From positions 124,001 through 188,000 of the forward strand of contig SBHC01000063.1 of NCBI GenBank assembly GCA_006226375.1: a stretch of 64,000 nucleotides of DNA, read 5' to 3'. Position numbers and translations under genes: made by a program. Under the pieces are notes generated by a model. That model made no database searches and had not been told where the DNA came from. It worked only from the letters and a program-made list of their open reading frames with translations. Shown piece after piece: positions 16,161 to 26,199 of this stretch. This stretch comes from Deltaproteobacteria bacterium. GTDB taxonomy: Bacteria > Myxococcota_C > UBA6777. Every line of letters begins with the position of its first letter. The stretch's first letter is position 1.

Positions 16161-18185
16161 TTAGGGATTGTTGACAATGATCTCTGCACCAAGAGCCTGT
16201 GCTCCAGATCCAGCAACAAGTCCTTTGGCAAAGACGGTATAGATCTTACCGTCTTCCAGCTTGAGGTCGGTCAGAGTCAGAGCCACTGTACCGCTCCCAT
16301 TGAGCTTCACTTCGATGGTGTAAGTACCTGCATCTACGGGAGTGAACGCGGTGAAGTCTTTGAACTTTTGGTTGTTGAACAATTCGGGTCCACCCTTCAC
16401 AACGATGTCAACAGCGGGAGCATCCGGCGACAAGTGGATGAAGCGGACATGAGCTTTACCCGAAGCCGGCGCAGTCAGGTCATCTTCCACACGTAGGGGC
16501 TCAATGTTGGCCAAAGTGTTGATGGCAAAGATGGTGTAGTTTTTGTTAGCATCAAAGGGAAGAGTCGCGTCGATCGCTGCGGTGTCAGAGCCATCCGCTT
16601 TCACTTCGATCTTGTGCTCTTTCGCTTCCAAGTCCAGATAACCCGTGTTGTTGGGATAAGCCAGCGGAGTCTGGTTCACTTTGTTGCCATCCACGAACAG
16701 GTTGACTGCGGGAGCGTCGGGCGAAGCATGAACAACCATCGCTTTTGCCATTGGCTTGGCTGCCATGGGCTTCAGGTCCACAGAGGCTTTGCCCTCGTCG
16801 TTGTCAATAAACACACGAACGCCAAAGTCGTAGTTGTCACCGGCATCAAGGGTACCGCGGGCAACAACAGTGTAGACCTTGCCAGCTTCCAGAGTGACCT
16901 TCTCAAAGGACACGACGGCTTTGTTGTCACCAGCAGCGGTAATCACGAAAGAATAGTCACCAGCGTCCAGCTCAGCATACTCCGTTGCTTTTCCTTTTTC
17001 GAGCGCAGGAATCACAGGCTGACTGTCGGGGGTGTTGACCTTGATGTCTACAGTTGGAGCGTCCGCAGCGTGAATCACACGGAGCTTGGCTTTGCCAGCG
17101 TTGACTTCCCGAGCATCAGCGAGCACCAACGGCGCGATGTTCTGTAGATCATTGATCGCAACGATGGTGTAACTCTTGTTTGCTTCCACCGTTGCTTTTG
17201 CATCAATCACAACGGGAGTATCTTTGCCGGTGGGAGTCACTTTAATGGCGCGCTCACCAGCGTCCAGCTTGGCGTATCCAGAGCTATCACCGTAGGCGAG
17301 GTTGGAGATTGCAACCGCACCGTCCACTGCGATGTCCACTGCTGGAGCATCGTAGCTCATGTGAAGAACACGGACGTTGGCTTTCATCTCAGCCTTGGGT
17401 GCGGCTTTCAGGTCCACAAAGGTCTTGCCGTCGCCATTGTCCACAAACACGCGAACGGAGAAGTCAAAGCTATCGGAACCATCCAAGGTACCTCGTGCGA
17501 CGACGGTGTAGATCGATCCAGCTTCCAGCTTGACAGTCTCGAACTTCACAACTTCTGCTTTGTCGCCAGCCGCGGTGATTACGAATTCATAGTCACCTGC
17601 ATCCACGGACTTGTATTCAGTGCTCGCGCCCTTCGCGAGATTGCCAAACACAGGTTCACTGTCGCCGCTACCTACCTTAATATCAACCGCGGGAGCTTCA
17701 GCAGCGTGAATCACACGGATCTTTGCTTTGGTGCTGTCTTCAGCGCGGTCGTAACCTAGCACGATCGGCTTGATACTGGCTGCTGCCTCATACGCCACAA
17801 CTGTATAGCTCTTGCTGCTTTCGAGAGTCTGGGTCGACTCAATCAGCGCTTCGGTCTTCCCTGTCTCAGTCACCTTGATGGCGCGACTTCCGGCTTCGAC
17901 TTCTGCATAAGCAGAACCCATACCGTAAGCCAGTCCGTCGATCACTTTGGTACCATCGACGTAAACATCAACAGCAGGAGCGTCATAGCTCATGTGGAGG
18001 ACACGCAATGTGGCCTTCCCTGAGCTGTTGTTGTTTTCATTTGCACTGGTGTTTCCATTCGAATTCGCATTGGTGTTTTGGTTGTTGTTGTTGTTGTTGG
18101 TATCACCACCACCACCGCACGCCCAGAACCCCATCATCACAACAGCAACAAGCCAAACAATACCGACTTTCCTCAATACAGACAT
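16161..18185 (-). CDS. Lipoprotein of six DUF4397 units
   Basis: This 674-residue protein has a lipoprotein signal (G-F-W-A-C, Cys23) followed by an Asn/Thr/Ser-rich linker (about 28-57). Six DUF4397 half-units follow, at about 60-155, 156-262, 271-362, 369-475, 481-575 and 580-670. Each opens with a pattern like R-V-L/I-H-x(2)-x-D/E-A-P-A-V-D. They alternate in two types (A-B-A-B-A-B), so the protein probably grew by duplication of pairs. DUF4397 domains are Ig-like and typical of surface proteins. The start chosen has GAGG 8 bases upstream; longer in-frame starts up to 18329 lack this and would precede the signal peptide by 48 residues. The role is unknown. Confidence 0.85.
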   Translation of the reverse strand: MSVLRKVGIVWLVAVVMMGFWACGGGGDTNNNNNNQNTNANSNGNTSANENNNSSGKATLRVLHMSYDAPAVDVYVDGTKVIDGLAYGMGSAYAEVEAGSRAIKVTETGKTEALIESTQTLESSKSYTVVAYEAAASIKPIVLGYDRAEDSTKAKIRVIHAAEAPAVDIKVGSGDSEPVFGNLAKGASTEYKSVDAGDYEFVITAAGDKAEVVKFETVKLEAGSIYTVVARGTLDGSDSFDFSVRVFVDNGDGKTFVDLKAAPKAEMKANVRVLHMSYDAPAVDIAVDGAVAISNLAYGDSSGYAKLDAGERAIKVTPTGKDTPVVIDAKATVEANKSYTIVAINDLQNIAPLVLADAREVNAGKAKLRVIHAADAPTVDIKVNTPDSQPVIPALEKGKATEYAELDAGDYSFVITAAGDNKAVVSFEKVTLEAGKVYTVVARGTLDAGDNYDFGVRVFIDNDEGKASVDLKPMAAKPMAKAMVVHASPDAPAVNLFVDGNKVNQTPLAYPNNTGYLDLEAKEHKIEVKADGSDTAAIDATLPFDANKNYTIFAINTLANIEPLRVEDDLTAPASGKAHVRFIHLSPDAPAVDIVVKGGPELFNNQKFKDFTAFTPVDAGTYTIEVKLNGSGTVALTLTDLKLEDGKIYTVFAKGLVAGSGAQALGAEIIVNNP

Positions 18186-18674
18186 AGGTGCTACCTCATC
18201 CATTTGGAGCTGGTTCCCCTCTTTTGTTTTCAACATGAGATACCAACTCTTGTTCATTCTAGTTTCCGCGACCTCTACTCCCATTGAGAGAGGTTGCAAC
18301 TTCCGGGTTGGTCGATTTTCAACATGCATGCCAACATCGACTCAACATAGACAATACATGCACAAGGCAAACAATATTCCAAATTTATTTAGAAATTAAA
18401 TAGACAAGAAACACAAACAAACCATGACAAAACTGTCACACCAAACACAACGAAGAACAAGACAAAACAGGCACAAAAAGACAACCCTCAGTCCCAACAC
18501 GAACAAAATCAGAAGAAGAAAACAAAAAACAAAAGAACCTATACAAAACTGTGACAAAATGATCATACTCATACAATTCCATAGCAAAATGAAACTGCAA
18601 AAGAAATGTAGAATGAGGCAAAAGAGCAGGCTGGAAACACAGTGGACTGTGGTGGAAGTGGAAGAAAGGATGGG
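18186..18674. other. A-rich intergenic region
   Basis: About 490 bases, strikingly poor in G on the plus strand over 18370-18600 (A and C dominate). A short palindrome TGACA-AAAC-TGTCA lies at 18425-18438, and its flank CAAAACTGTCACA recurs as CAAAACTGTGACA at 18544-18556. It must hold the DUF4397 promoter. Open frames have low-complexity products and are not called. Confidence 0.45.
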
Positions 18675-19742
18675 TCACATCGAAGATCGTTGGCGGATCA
18701 TTCGGGTTGGATGCCAGGGTCGAGGAGGTAACTCAAGAATGTCTTGAAAACCAAATTGTTGGTAGAAGCCTTGTGCATCCTTTGTGCTGAGGTGAATCTT
18801 TGGGGTAGCTCGAACAGCAGGATGTTCAAGAAGTATGTGCAGCAATCGTTTGCCCATTCCTATCCTCTGAGAACCCTCTCTCACACACACGTCATAGATC
18901 CAGGCATGTTTGGCTGAGTCGGATACAGCACGGGCGACAGCCACCAGCTCTCCAGAGTGAATGCATCGAGCACCCACAAAGGCAGAGGAATGCGCAAAAG
19001 CTCGGCCAATCTCCTCCGCATGAAAGGAAGCATTCCAATAACAATCTTCGACAAGACGTCCGGCTTCCCATGCATCACGAGGGCTCAGGAAGTGACAATG
19101 CCATGTGACATCCTCCCCTGGCGAAAGAATGTCAGGAGGTGAAGCGTCTGGGTTCGCCTTTCGGATCCATTCAATTGCAGCAGGATCTGCGAGGTCGCCA
19201 CGTGACCAAAGCTGCTCCATCACATGGGTCAAGGTTTCCGATTTCTTGTGTTGCCCCAACTTGCTGCGACCGACCAGATTCTCCAACGACACCTTTGCCA
19301 CCCACAGTTGCTCAAGAGGCTTACGATACAACGGATTGTCAGCATCAATGGGAACATAACCGCCTTGAGGCTGATATTTGTCCATGAAGGTCTGAAGAAT
19401 GGCCGCTTTGTGACCAAGATCGCCTTCCGCCTCGACGCGACCCTTAAGTTGGACACTTCGGTACCATGTTGTGGCTGGACAGGCTCTCTCTGCGTCAAAA
19501 AACGAACTGGGCAACTCTGCAATCGTTTCCTCCACAGACACTACAACATCTGCACCCACCATCTCCGTTTTCTCCCCAACAGTGCTTCCATGGAACACAA
19601 GAAAGCCCTCGTACACGACGGCATGCAGAGCACGCAGGACCAAAGGCCCATGCTTCGGCTGAAACGCAACATGAACAGTCCGAGCTTCTCGAAGTAACTG
19701 CATCGATTCCATTCGTGACATCGCAAACAAACGTCGTCTCAT
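18675..19742 (-). CDS. PNPOx-like flavin-binding domain fused to GNAT acetyltransferase
   Basis: The 355-residue cytosolic protein has two parts. Residues about 1-180 resemble the pyridoxamine-phosphate-oxidase/FMN-binding split barrel (NimA or PaiB type), ending with a G-R-S-K-L-G-Q-H-K motif like the PaiB C-terminal motif. Residues about 205-350 are a GNAT acetyltransferase with the acetyl-CoA loop R-I-G-M-G-K-R-L-L and a final F-Y-Q-Q-F-G-F strand. The first part may bind FMN, haem or PLP-like compounds and the second acetylates an amine. AAAGGAG lies 7 bases before the ATG; a GTG at 19775 is an alternative. Divergence from a MocR regulator suggests control by it. Confidence 0.8.
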   Translation of the reverse strand: MRRRLFAMSRMESMQLLREARTVHVAFQPKHGPLVLRALHAVVYEGFLVFHGSTVGEKTEMVGADVVVSVEETIAELPSSFFDAERACPATTWYRSVQLKGRVEAEGDLGHKAAILQTFMDKYQPQGGYVPIDADNPLYRKPLEQLWVAKVSLENLVGRSKLGQHKKSETLTHVMEQLWSRGDLADPAAIEWIRKANPDASPPDILSPGEDVTWHCHFLSPRDAWEAGRLVEDCYWNASFHAEEIGRAFAHSSAFVGARCIHSGELVAVARAVSDSAKHAWIYDVCVREGSQRIGMGKRLLHILLEHPAVRATPKIHLSTKDAQGFYQQFGFQDILELPPRPWHPTRMIRQRSSM

Positions 19743-19778
19743 TGTCCATCTCCTTTGTTCGTGCAATTCACACAACGA

Positions 19779-19807
19779 TGGACAGAAGAGTGGACAAAAA
19801 CTGGACT
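19779..19807 (+). promoter_or_regulatory. Direct TGGAC(A/T) repeats, candidate MocR operator
   Basis: TGGACA (19779-19784), TGGACA (19791-19796) and TGGACT (19802-19807) lie 12 and 11 bases apart, about one helical turn. A fourth copy, inverted (TGTCCA), lies at about 19744 beside the PNPOx-GNAT start. MocR/PdxR-type regulators commonly bind direct repeats in such divergent gaps. Confidence 0.5.
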
Positions 19808-19887
19808 CTCTGTTAGAGCCAAAAGAAACAATTCAAACAGACCAGATCAAACAAAACTGGCTCACAAGAATGCGGAGAAGAAAGCGG

Positions 19888-21363
19888 ATGCTGGAATTGA
19901 ACCTTGCGTTACACAGCAGCACAGCCGAGCCACTGTTTCTGCAGATCGTTCGGGGCATCACAGAGGCGATCCAACAAGGAAGGCTCGGCTCTGGAGACAA
20001 GCTACCTGGAAGTCGTCGTCTGGCAAAGAGCTTGGGGGTTCACCGCAACACAGTGTTGGCGGCATTTGACGAACTTGTTGCCCAAGGTTGGCTGTTGCAA
20101 AGTGAACGAAGTGGCACGTTTGTGAACCACACGCTTCCAGAGGTCCAGTTGCAGCAGACAGCGACCCTGCCAGGGTACCCGACACGTATGGGGTTTGCGT
20201 TCCACCCCATCGCAGCAAGGCGACCTCAGATGTTTCACACCCCACCAGGAGAGCTTGTGATGGCGGGTGGTTGGCCGGAGGTTCGCTACCTTCCTCTCAC
20301 GGAGCTGTCGAGGGCGTACCGCAGGGCTCTTGGCCGACATGGGCAGTCACTTCTGAGTTACGGTGATCCTGCAGGCCACCCAGCGCTGAGGCAAGAACTC
20401 GCTCGGATGGTGGCCCAACGTCGAGGGTTGTCTGTCACAACCGACAACGTCGTCCTGACACACGGCGCTCAAATGGGGATCTTCCTGGCTGCCCAACTTC
20501 TTGTTCGCCCTGGAGATGTCGTGGCGGTCGAACGCTTTGGCTATCCACCCGCATGGACGGCCCTTCGTACAGCTGGAGCTCACCTGGAACCTCTCCCTGT
20601 TGATGAGCAAGGGCTCTGCGTCGACTCTCTCGAACGGCTGCTCCAACGCATGCCTGTTCGCGCCGTGTACCTAACACCGCACCATCAGTTCCCAACGCTT
20701 GCCGTGATGGGCGCGAGTCGACGGATGCGGCTGCTGGAGTTGGCCCGCCAGCATCGGTTTGCCCTGATCGAAGACGACTACGACAACGAGTTCCATTACG
20801 AGGGGCAGCCTGTCTTACCTTTGGCAAGCGCGGACACTCATGGAGTGGTGGTTTACATCGGTACACTGTCCAAAGTGTTGGCTCCAGGGCTACGGGCTGG
20901 CTTTGTGATCGCGCCAGCGCCCTTTTGTGAGGCCATGGTAGCTCTCCGAGGTCACCTTGACCGACAAGGCAACCAAGTCCAGGAAGTCGCCCTCGCGTCT
21001 TTGTTTGAAGAAGGCTTGATCGAGCGTCACATCCGTAAGATGCGAAAGATCTACAAAGCTCGCCGTGACCACCTACACCAAACGCTACAGCATCATCTGC
21101 CGAAAGATTTGTCGTACGATCTTCCACGAGGAGGACTGGCGATTTGGGCCAGGGTGCATGAGCCTTGGAATGCGGTGCAATGGTCCCAGAAAGCCAAACA
21201 ACAAGGGGTCCACTTTGAAACGGGTGAATCGTACGTGTTTGATCAAAGCCCCCAGCCGTTCCTTCGGCTCGGTTTTGCTCGACTGAACGAGGAAGAGCTG
21301 ACCCAGGCTGTTACTTCCATGAAGAAAGCCCTGGACACAATGCGACCCACCAGCAAAGGATAG
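19888..21363 (+). CDS. MocR/PdxR-type GntR regulator with aminotransferase domain
   Basis: The 491-residue protein has an N-terminal GntR winged helix (L-P-G-S-R-R-L-A, L-G-V-H-R-N-T-V, G-S/R-S-G-T-F-V pattern) and a C-terminal fold-type I aminotransferase domain with I-E-D-D-Y-D-N-E-F and the PLP-binding Lys in T-L-S-K-V-L-A-P-G-L-R. MocR regulators sense PLP or PLP-amino-acid adducts and control vitamin B6, GABA or amine genes, often in the divergent neighbour. GGAGAA lies about 8 bases before the chosen ATG; an ATG 18 bases upstream is also possible. It converges on the kinase gene. Confidence 0.92.
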   Translation: MLELNLALHSSTAEPLFLQIVRGITEAIQQGRLGSGDKLPGSRRLAKSLGVHRNTVLAAFDELVAQGWLLQSERSGTFVNHTLPEVQLQQTATLPGYPTRMGFAFHPIAARRPQMFHTPPGELVMAGGWPEVRYLPLTELSRAYRRALGRHGQSLLSYGDPAGHPALRQELARMVAQRRGLSVTTDNVVLTHGAQMGIFLAAQLLVRPGDVVAVERFGYPPAWTALRTAGAHLEPLPVDEQGLCVDSLERLLQRMPVRAVYLTPHHQFPTLAVMGASRRMRLLELARQHRFALIEDDYDNEFHYEGQPVLPLASADTHGVVVYIGTLSKVLAPGLRAGFVIAPAPFCEAMVALRGHLDRQGNQVQEVALASLFEEGLIERHIRKMRKIYKARRDHLHQTLQHHLPKDLSYDLPRGGLAIWARVHEPWNAVQWSQKAKQQGVHFETGESYVFDQSPQPFLRLGFARLNEEELTQAVTSMKKALDTMRPTSKG

Positions 21364-21395
21364 GACCAAACGCTTCATCCTCTCCAAGGAGAAGA

Positions 21396-23078
21396 CTACT
21401 CACGCACGTCTTTGGATAGCAAGGGAAAGACATTGAGTTGCCAGATCTGCCAACGTTTCCCGACTTTGCGCCAGTACAATTGGTTGATACCAACCTTGCG
21501 GAACACCGAGCCGATGATGTCAGCGTCGGGTCCTCCGGTCGCCTTGATCGTGGAGAAGGTGAGAGTTTGGTGAAACTTCACAGTGAGATCTGTGGGGGAG
21601 GTCTGGTCCACCTCAAGGGAGCGAATCCGCACCCGCACCCACGAACGGTTTTGCGCAAACTGGACCTGCTTGGAAGTGTAGGCCTCTTTGTTTCGGTTAC
21701 CTGCTCGATCCATGAAGTCTGGATGAAAGAACGACTTGTAGCGTTCGATCGCGCCGACAGGTAGAGGCTTTCGACCCAACGTTTCCCAGGCAATCCGCCA
21801 TTCATCGAGCAGCCGACGGACCCACTCCGGCGCCTTTTCAGCCTCTTCCTTTGCAGAACCACCATCCTGGATCACCACTTCCATCCTTGATGTGTGGGGA
21901 TCCTCGCCATTCAAAGATCCAGCATCAACGCTGTTGCCTGCGTCAGGACCTCCCCTTGCCACCACAGGCTTTTCGTTCGGCCTCAGACTCGTAGGGGCGA
22001 TGGCGATCATATAGATAAACAGCCCTGTCAGCCCCAACAATGTAAGGGGAAGAAGCCAACTGAACCGGGATCGCCGGTATGGTTTTTTTGAACGTGTCGA
22101 ACCCATAACAACCGTCTCCTCGTATGGAGAAACGGAAGACAGGTCCAAATGACTGCCAGTTGTGTCAGGAAAGGTGGTTTGTTGAAGTGTTTGAAGGAAC
22201 TCTGTCGCCGATGCAAACCGGTGCGACGGCTCTTTGTGTAAGGCTTTGGCGACCAGGTCTTCAAGATCTTGGGGCCAGCTGACCTGAGGGCAAAGAGTCT
22301 TTAAGGATGGAGGGGCTTCCAAGGTGTGCTGCACCGCCAGCATGTCCACAGTTGAGCCCGAGAAGACGTGCTTGCCCGTTAGCATCCAGGCCAGGATCAA
22401 TCCCGCGGCGTATACATCGGTGGCAGGTCCGTACTTTTCTTTCTCGCCGCGAAACTGCTCCGGTGCCATGTAACGCAACGAACCGATCACGGTTCCCGTT
22501 TTGGTGAGCGTGTCTTCGTCGATCCAGGCGAGACCAAAGTCGAGGATCTTGAGGACTTGCTCTCCCTTGTCTTCCACCAACATCAAGTTGGAAGGCTTGA
22601 GATCACGATGCACCACGCGTTTCTGGTGGATGTACTCTAGGCCTTGCAAGAGTTGGGTAAACAAATGCAACACATCATGAGGTGCAAAGCGTTGCTCAGG
22701 AAAGGACTGCAACGCCTCACGCAGGGTCATTCCATCGCACCACTCCATCACGAGGTAGATGCCCATGTCGTTGGAGTCGATCATCCCAAAGTCGTACAGC
22801 TTCACGATCTGACGACAGTCGAACTCCAGAAGGACTTTGGCCTCGCGAAGGAAGCGTTGCTCAACGTCCTGATGTCCCATCAACTCCTTGTGAAGAATTT
22901 TGACGGCAGCACGCTTTCGGGTGCGTCGGTGGATGGCTTCGTACACGGACGCAAAGCCGCCCTTCCCCACCAGGCGCAGCAGCGTGTATTCACCGATCGG
23001 GTGAAGGTATAGCCTGCATCTTCCGCAATACAACGTGCCTGTCGGATTGCGAAAGGAGCACGAAGGACATCGAATCAT
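21396..23078 (-). CDS. Membrane Ser/Thr protein kinase with zinc ribbon and SnoaL/Cds6-like domain
   Basis: The 560-residue protein starts with a zinc ribbon (C4-x2-C7, C18-x2-C21), then a Hanks-type kinase (about 30-295) with all core motifs: G-K-G-G-F-A-S-V, A-V-K-I-L, H-R-D-L-K-P-S-N, D-F-G and M-A-P-E-Q. A membrane helix (about 343-363) leads to an external region: a low-complexity linker, then about 120 residues of NTF2-like fold (W-x(3)-W, Y-x(2)-F-F-H-P-D-F) as in SnoaL or the Cds6 C-terminal domain. The outer domain may sense a ligand or cell-wall state. The ribosome site is weak. It lies 130 bases downstream of the ABC exporter gene. Confidence 0.88.
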   Translation of the reverse strand: MIRCPSCSFRNPTGTLYCGRCRLYLHPIGEYTLLRLVGKGGFASVYEAIHRRTRKRAAVKILHKELMGHQDVEQRFLREAKVLLEFDCRQIVKLYDFGMIDSNDMGIYLVMEWCDGMTLREALQSFPEQRFAPHDVLHLFTQLLQGLEYIHQKRVVHRDLKPSNLMLVEDKGEQVLKILDFGLAWIDEDTLTKTGTVIGSLRYMAPEQFRGEKEKYGPATDVYAAGLILAWMLTGKHVFSGSTVDMLAVQHTLEAPPSLKTLCPQVSWPQDLEDLVAKALHKEPSHRFASATEFLQTLQQTTFPDTTGSHLDLSSVSPYEETVVMGSTRSKKPYRRSRFSWLLPLTLLGLTGLFIYMIAIAPTSLRPNEKPVVARGGPDAGNSVDAGSLNGEDPHTSRMEVVIQDGGSAKEEAEKAPEWVRRLLDEWRIAWETLGRKPLPVGAIERYKSFFHPDFMDRAGNRNKEAYTSKQVQFAQNRSWVRVRIRSLEVDQTSPTDLTVKFHQTLTFSTIKATGGPDADIIGSVFRKVGINQLYWRKVGKRWQIWQLNVFPLLSKDVRE

Positions 23079-23207
23079 TGTGTCGAAGCGCCCTTTCCAA
23101 AGAAGCGAACAACCCAGCAGGTTGTGTCACACACCAACTCCAAGAGTCATGAAGATAGAGCATCTCCGCCCGACAATCAACCTTTGCGCGACAGGTGTTC
23201 TAGTCCC

Positions 23208-25019
23208 TCAGGACGGGTCTCTTGTGTAGTCTCGCTGACCGGTCTGAACGTTCCACAATCGATGGTATGTACCCCGGAGGTCCAAAAGCTCCTCGTGTTT
23301 GCCGCGTTCCACAATGTTGCCGTGGTCCAACACGACGATCTCATCGGCGTTTCGAATGGTCGACAAACGGTGAGCGATCAACAGGGTGCTTCGTCCTACA
23401 GTGATGGTTTCCAGCGACCGTTGGATCGCGGCCTCGGTCTCGTTGTCAACGGCAGAGGTCGCTTCATCCAACACAAGGATGGGAGGGTCCTTTAAGATAG
23501 CTCGGGCGAGAGAGAGTCGTTGCCGCTGCCCTCCCGACAACTTGACCCCGCGCTCGCCAATCACCGTGTCGTAACCTTGTGGCAGAGCCTGAATAAAGTC
23601 GTGAGCTTCGGCGGCTTTGGCAGCGTCCACCATCTTTTGTTCCAGATCGGAGACGGCGTCCTGTTCGACCAGCCCATACACAATGTTGTCCCGTACGGTT
23701 CCATGGAACAAGAACACATGCTGACTCACCAGACCAATGGCGCCGCGCAGGTCGCTCAGTTGGAGGTCCTGAATGTTATGACCGTCCAGCAAAACCTCAC
23801 CTTGTTGCGGCTCATAAAACCGTAACAGCATACGAACCAGAGTGCTTTTGCCCGAACCTGTGGAGCCAACAATGGCCAACGTTTTCCCCGCAGGCAGGCG
23901 AAGGTTTAGCTCGCTCAGAATGGGTTCACGATCGGGGTAAGCGAATTGAATGTTGGAGAACTCAATCTCACCACGAATGTCACCAGCGGGCAGAGCAGTC
24001 CCACCGCTGTGGATATGGATGGGAGTGTCCAACATGTTGAGCGCGCGTCGGGTCGAAGCCATCGCACGCTGGAACAGGTCAAAGGTGCTTCCCAAACGGG
24101 TGAGGGGCCAGAGCAAGCGTTGGGTTAGAAACACCATCACGCTGTAGGCACCGACCGAAAGATGACCGTCGACAGTAAGCCAACCTCCCAGCAACAAAGT
24201 CGCCGAGAAGCCCACCACAATGATCATACGAATCAGGGGGGAAAACGCCGAACTCAAGCGAATCGCTTCGCGGTTGCTCTGTCGGTAGGCTTCACTGGCC
24301 TGGAACACTTGCTCTCGTTCGTACCCTTCTTTGGTGAAGCTCTTAATCGTCTCAATCCCAGAGAGATTGTTAGCCAGTTGAGCGTTGAGCACACCCACCT
24401 TCTCCCGCACTTCTTTGTAGCGTGGTGTGAGCTTCCGCTGAAACCAGAACGATCCCCACAAGACAAATGGCATCGGCGCAGCGGCAAACAGGGCAACCTG
24501 AGGCGACATCACGAGAAAGGCTCCAGCGATCACAATCGCGGACGTCGTGATTTGCAAGATATCGTTGGCTCCCCCGTCGAGAAACCGCTCCAGTTGGTTG
24601 ATGTCGTCGTTGAGGATAGACATCAGCTCGCCGGTCCGTTGGTCCTCGAAGTAGGCCATGTCGAGGCGTTGAATGTGCGAGTACACATCCAGGCGAAGGT
24701 CGTGCTGAACCGTTTGAGCCAGGTTTCTCCACTTCCAGGCGTGGAGGTACTCAAACACCGACTCAAACCCCCAGATCAACACTGTAAGTATCACCAAGAC
24801 CCAAAGTTGATGGGTGATATTCACAATGCCCCATTGGGCAAGGAGCGATTGCTCCTTTTTTACCACAACGTCCACAGCGGCACCGATCAACACCGGAGGA
24901 GCCAAGTCAAAGAGACGATTGAGGATGGAGTAGAGAGTGGCCAACCACACATCTCTGCGGTGTGGCCGCATGTAACGCAAAAGACGCCTGAAGGGTGAAC
25001 GTTCGATCGAGTCTGTCAT
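23208..25019 (-). CDS. ABC exporter, fused permease and ATPase (MsbA type)
   Basis: The 603-residue half-transporter has six membrane helices (about 20-320) and a nucleotide-binding domain (about 345-585): Walker [11 protein letters not shown], signature L-S-G-G-Q-R-Q-R, Walker [11 protein letters not shown]-loop I-A-H-R-L-S-T. It would act as a homodimer, exporting a lipid, peptide or drug. GAGG precedes the ATG by 5 bases. It follows the M19 dipeptidase gene by 45 bases, so the two may be co-transcribed. The substrate is unknown. Confidence 0.92.
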   Translation of the reverse strand: MTDSIERSPFRRLLRYMRPHRRDVWLATLYSILNRLFDLAPPVLIGAAVDVVVKKEQSLLAQWGIVNITHQLWVLVILTVLIWGFESVFEYLHAWKWRNLAQTVQHDLRLDVYSHIQRLDMAYFEDQRTGELMSILNDDINQLERFLDGGANDILQITTSAIVIAGAFLVMSPQVALFAAAPMPFVLWGSFWFQRKLTPRYKEVREKVGVLNAQLANNLSGIETIKSFTKEGYEREQVFQASEAYRQSNREAIRLSSAFSPLIRMIIVVGFSATLLLGGWLTVDGHLSVGAYSVMVFLTQRLLWPLTRLGSTFDLFQRAMASTRRALNMLDTPIHIHSGGTALPAGDIRGEIEFSNIQFAYPDREPILSELNLRLPAGKTLAIVGSTGSGKSTLVRMLLRFYEPQQGEVLLDGHNIQDLQLSDLRGAIGLVSQHVFLFHGTVRDNIVYGLVEQDAVSDLEQKMVDAAKAAEAHDFIQALPQGYDTVIGERGVKLSGGQRQRLSLARAILKDPPILVLDEATSAVDNETEAAIQRSLETITVGRSTLLIAHRLSTIRNADEIVVLDHGNIVERGKHEELLDLRGTYHRLWNVQTGQRDYTRDPS

Positions 25020-25064
25020 ACGATCCTCGTGTTGGGGAAACCATGGGAGTACAAGAAGTAGAAG

Positions 25065-26099
25065 TTAGCCGCGCACTGCACGGAGGACGCGAAGGAAGTT
25101 TCGTCCGAGAATCCCAGCGACTTCATCATGGGAGAAGCCTGCGTCGAGAAGCTGCTGGGTTAACATAGGCATGTCCCGGCAATCTCTCATATCGTTGGGG
25201 ATGGTGGGGATCCAACCGTCAAAGTCGCTGCCGAGAGCGATGTGTTCAGGACCAATCAAGTCGGCGAGGTAGCGCGCTTGATTCACAATGCAAGACGTTG
25301 AGGCGTTGAGCTTTCCACACAAAAAGTGAGGCGAGAAGATGATCCCGACGACTCCGCCTGTCTCAGCGATGGCTCGCATCCCATCGTCAGGAATCCCACG
25401 GCGCGTGTTGAAAAAACCCATCGCGCAGGTGTGTGATGCAATCACAGGCTGGGTTGTGGCCTCACAAATATCGAGAACACCCGCAGGGTTCACATGGGCG
25501 ACGTCCACCACAATCTGAAGCGCGTTGAGGGTTCGGACCAGTTCCCGCCCCCAGTCTGTGAGGCCATCGTGTGGGTTCCTTCCTCGACCCATACCCGGCG
25601 TTGCAGCCTGGTTCTTACAGAAATGAGAGATGGTTAAGTAGAGCATGCCCCACTCTCTTGCTTCGTGGAGGTGCTCCAGGTTCCCATTGAGGATGTGGGC
25701 TCCTTCTGCCCCAGGCATCATCGCCAACAAGCCCTGTTCATGGGCCTGTTCAATGTCGGCGGCTGTCTCCACCCAGACCGTGCGAGGATCTTTGTCTGCG
25801 ATGGACTTGGCGATGTCCTTTTGCTTGCGAACCTCCCCCCAACCTTTGGGCGACTCTTTCTGTAGGTAGTGCAAGCCCAGCGCTGCCAGGGTGTAACCCC
25901 CTTCCACCATGCGAGGAATGTCAGCGTGCCAGATCAGCGGTTGACGTCGCTTCCAGGGTTCGTGCTTCTTCTGGATGTTGTATCCAAACAAGCGACGCTG
26001 GAGGATCACATCCACATGAAGGTCGACCAGGATCTGCTTCCGGTGAAACTCCATTACCTCTGGACGAACCTCAGGAGCCTTGAGTCGAAACCATGCCAT
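25065..26099 (-). CDS. M19 membrane-dipeptidase family protein
   Basis: The 344-residue protein matches renal-dipeptidase-like zinc peptidases: D-L-H-V-D near the N-terminus (first metal His and Asp), a bridging Glu in G-A-E-G-A-H, His in D-V-A-H-V-N and S-H-T, and the C-terminal G-S-D-F-D-G-W plus G-x-N-F-L-R. The family hydrolyses dipeptides, including D-amino-acid forms. No signal peptide is seen, so it is probably cytosolic. It precedes the ABC exporter. Confidence 0.92.
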   Translation of the reverse strand: MAWFRLKAPEVRPEVMEFHRKQILVDLHVDVILQRRLFGYNIQKKHEPWKRRQPLIWHADIPRMVEGGYTLAALGLHYLQKESPKGWGEVRKQKDIAKSIADKDPRTVWVETAADIEQAHEQGLLAMMPGAEGAHILNGNLEHLHEAREWGMLYLTISHFCKNQAATPGMGRGRNPHDGLTDWGRELVRTLNALQIVVDVAHVNPAGVLDICEATTQPVIASHTCAMGFFNTRRGIPDDGMRAIAETGGVVGIIFSPHFLCGKLNASTSCIVNQARYLADLIGPEHIALGSDFDGWIPTIPNDMRDCRDMPMLTQQLLDAGFSHDEVAGILGRNFLRVLRAVRG

Positions 26100-26199
26100 C
26101 GTGCCCTATCCCCATGCCTGAGAGACGAGGAGAAACTCCACATCCCTGAACGATTGTCTTCTCACTCCAGTGGATGTGCAAACCACAACCACCACCGCA

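Noticed and set aside
18424-18747. Lys/Gln-rich frame in the A-rich gap
   Set aside because: It is a low-complexity product of A/C-rich DNA, overlaps the end of the PNPOx-GNAT gene and has no ribosome site.
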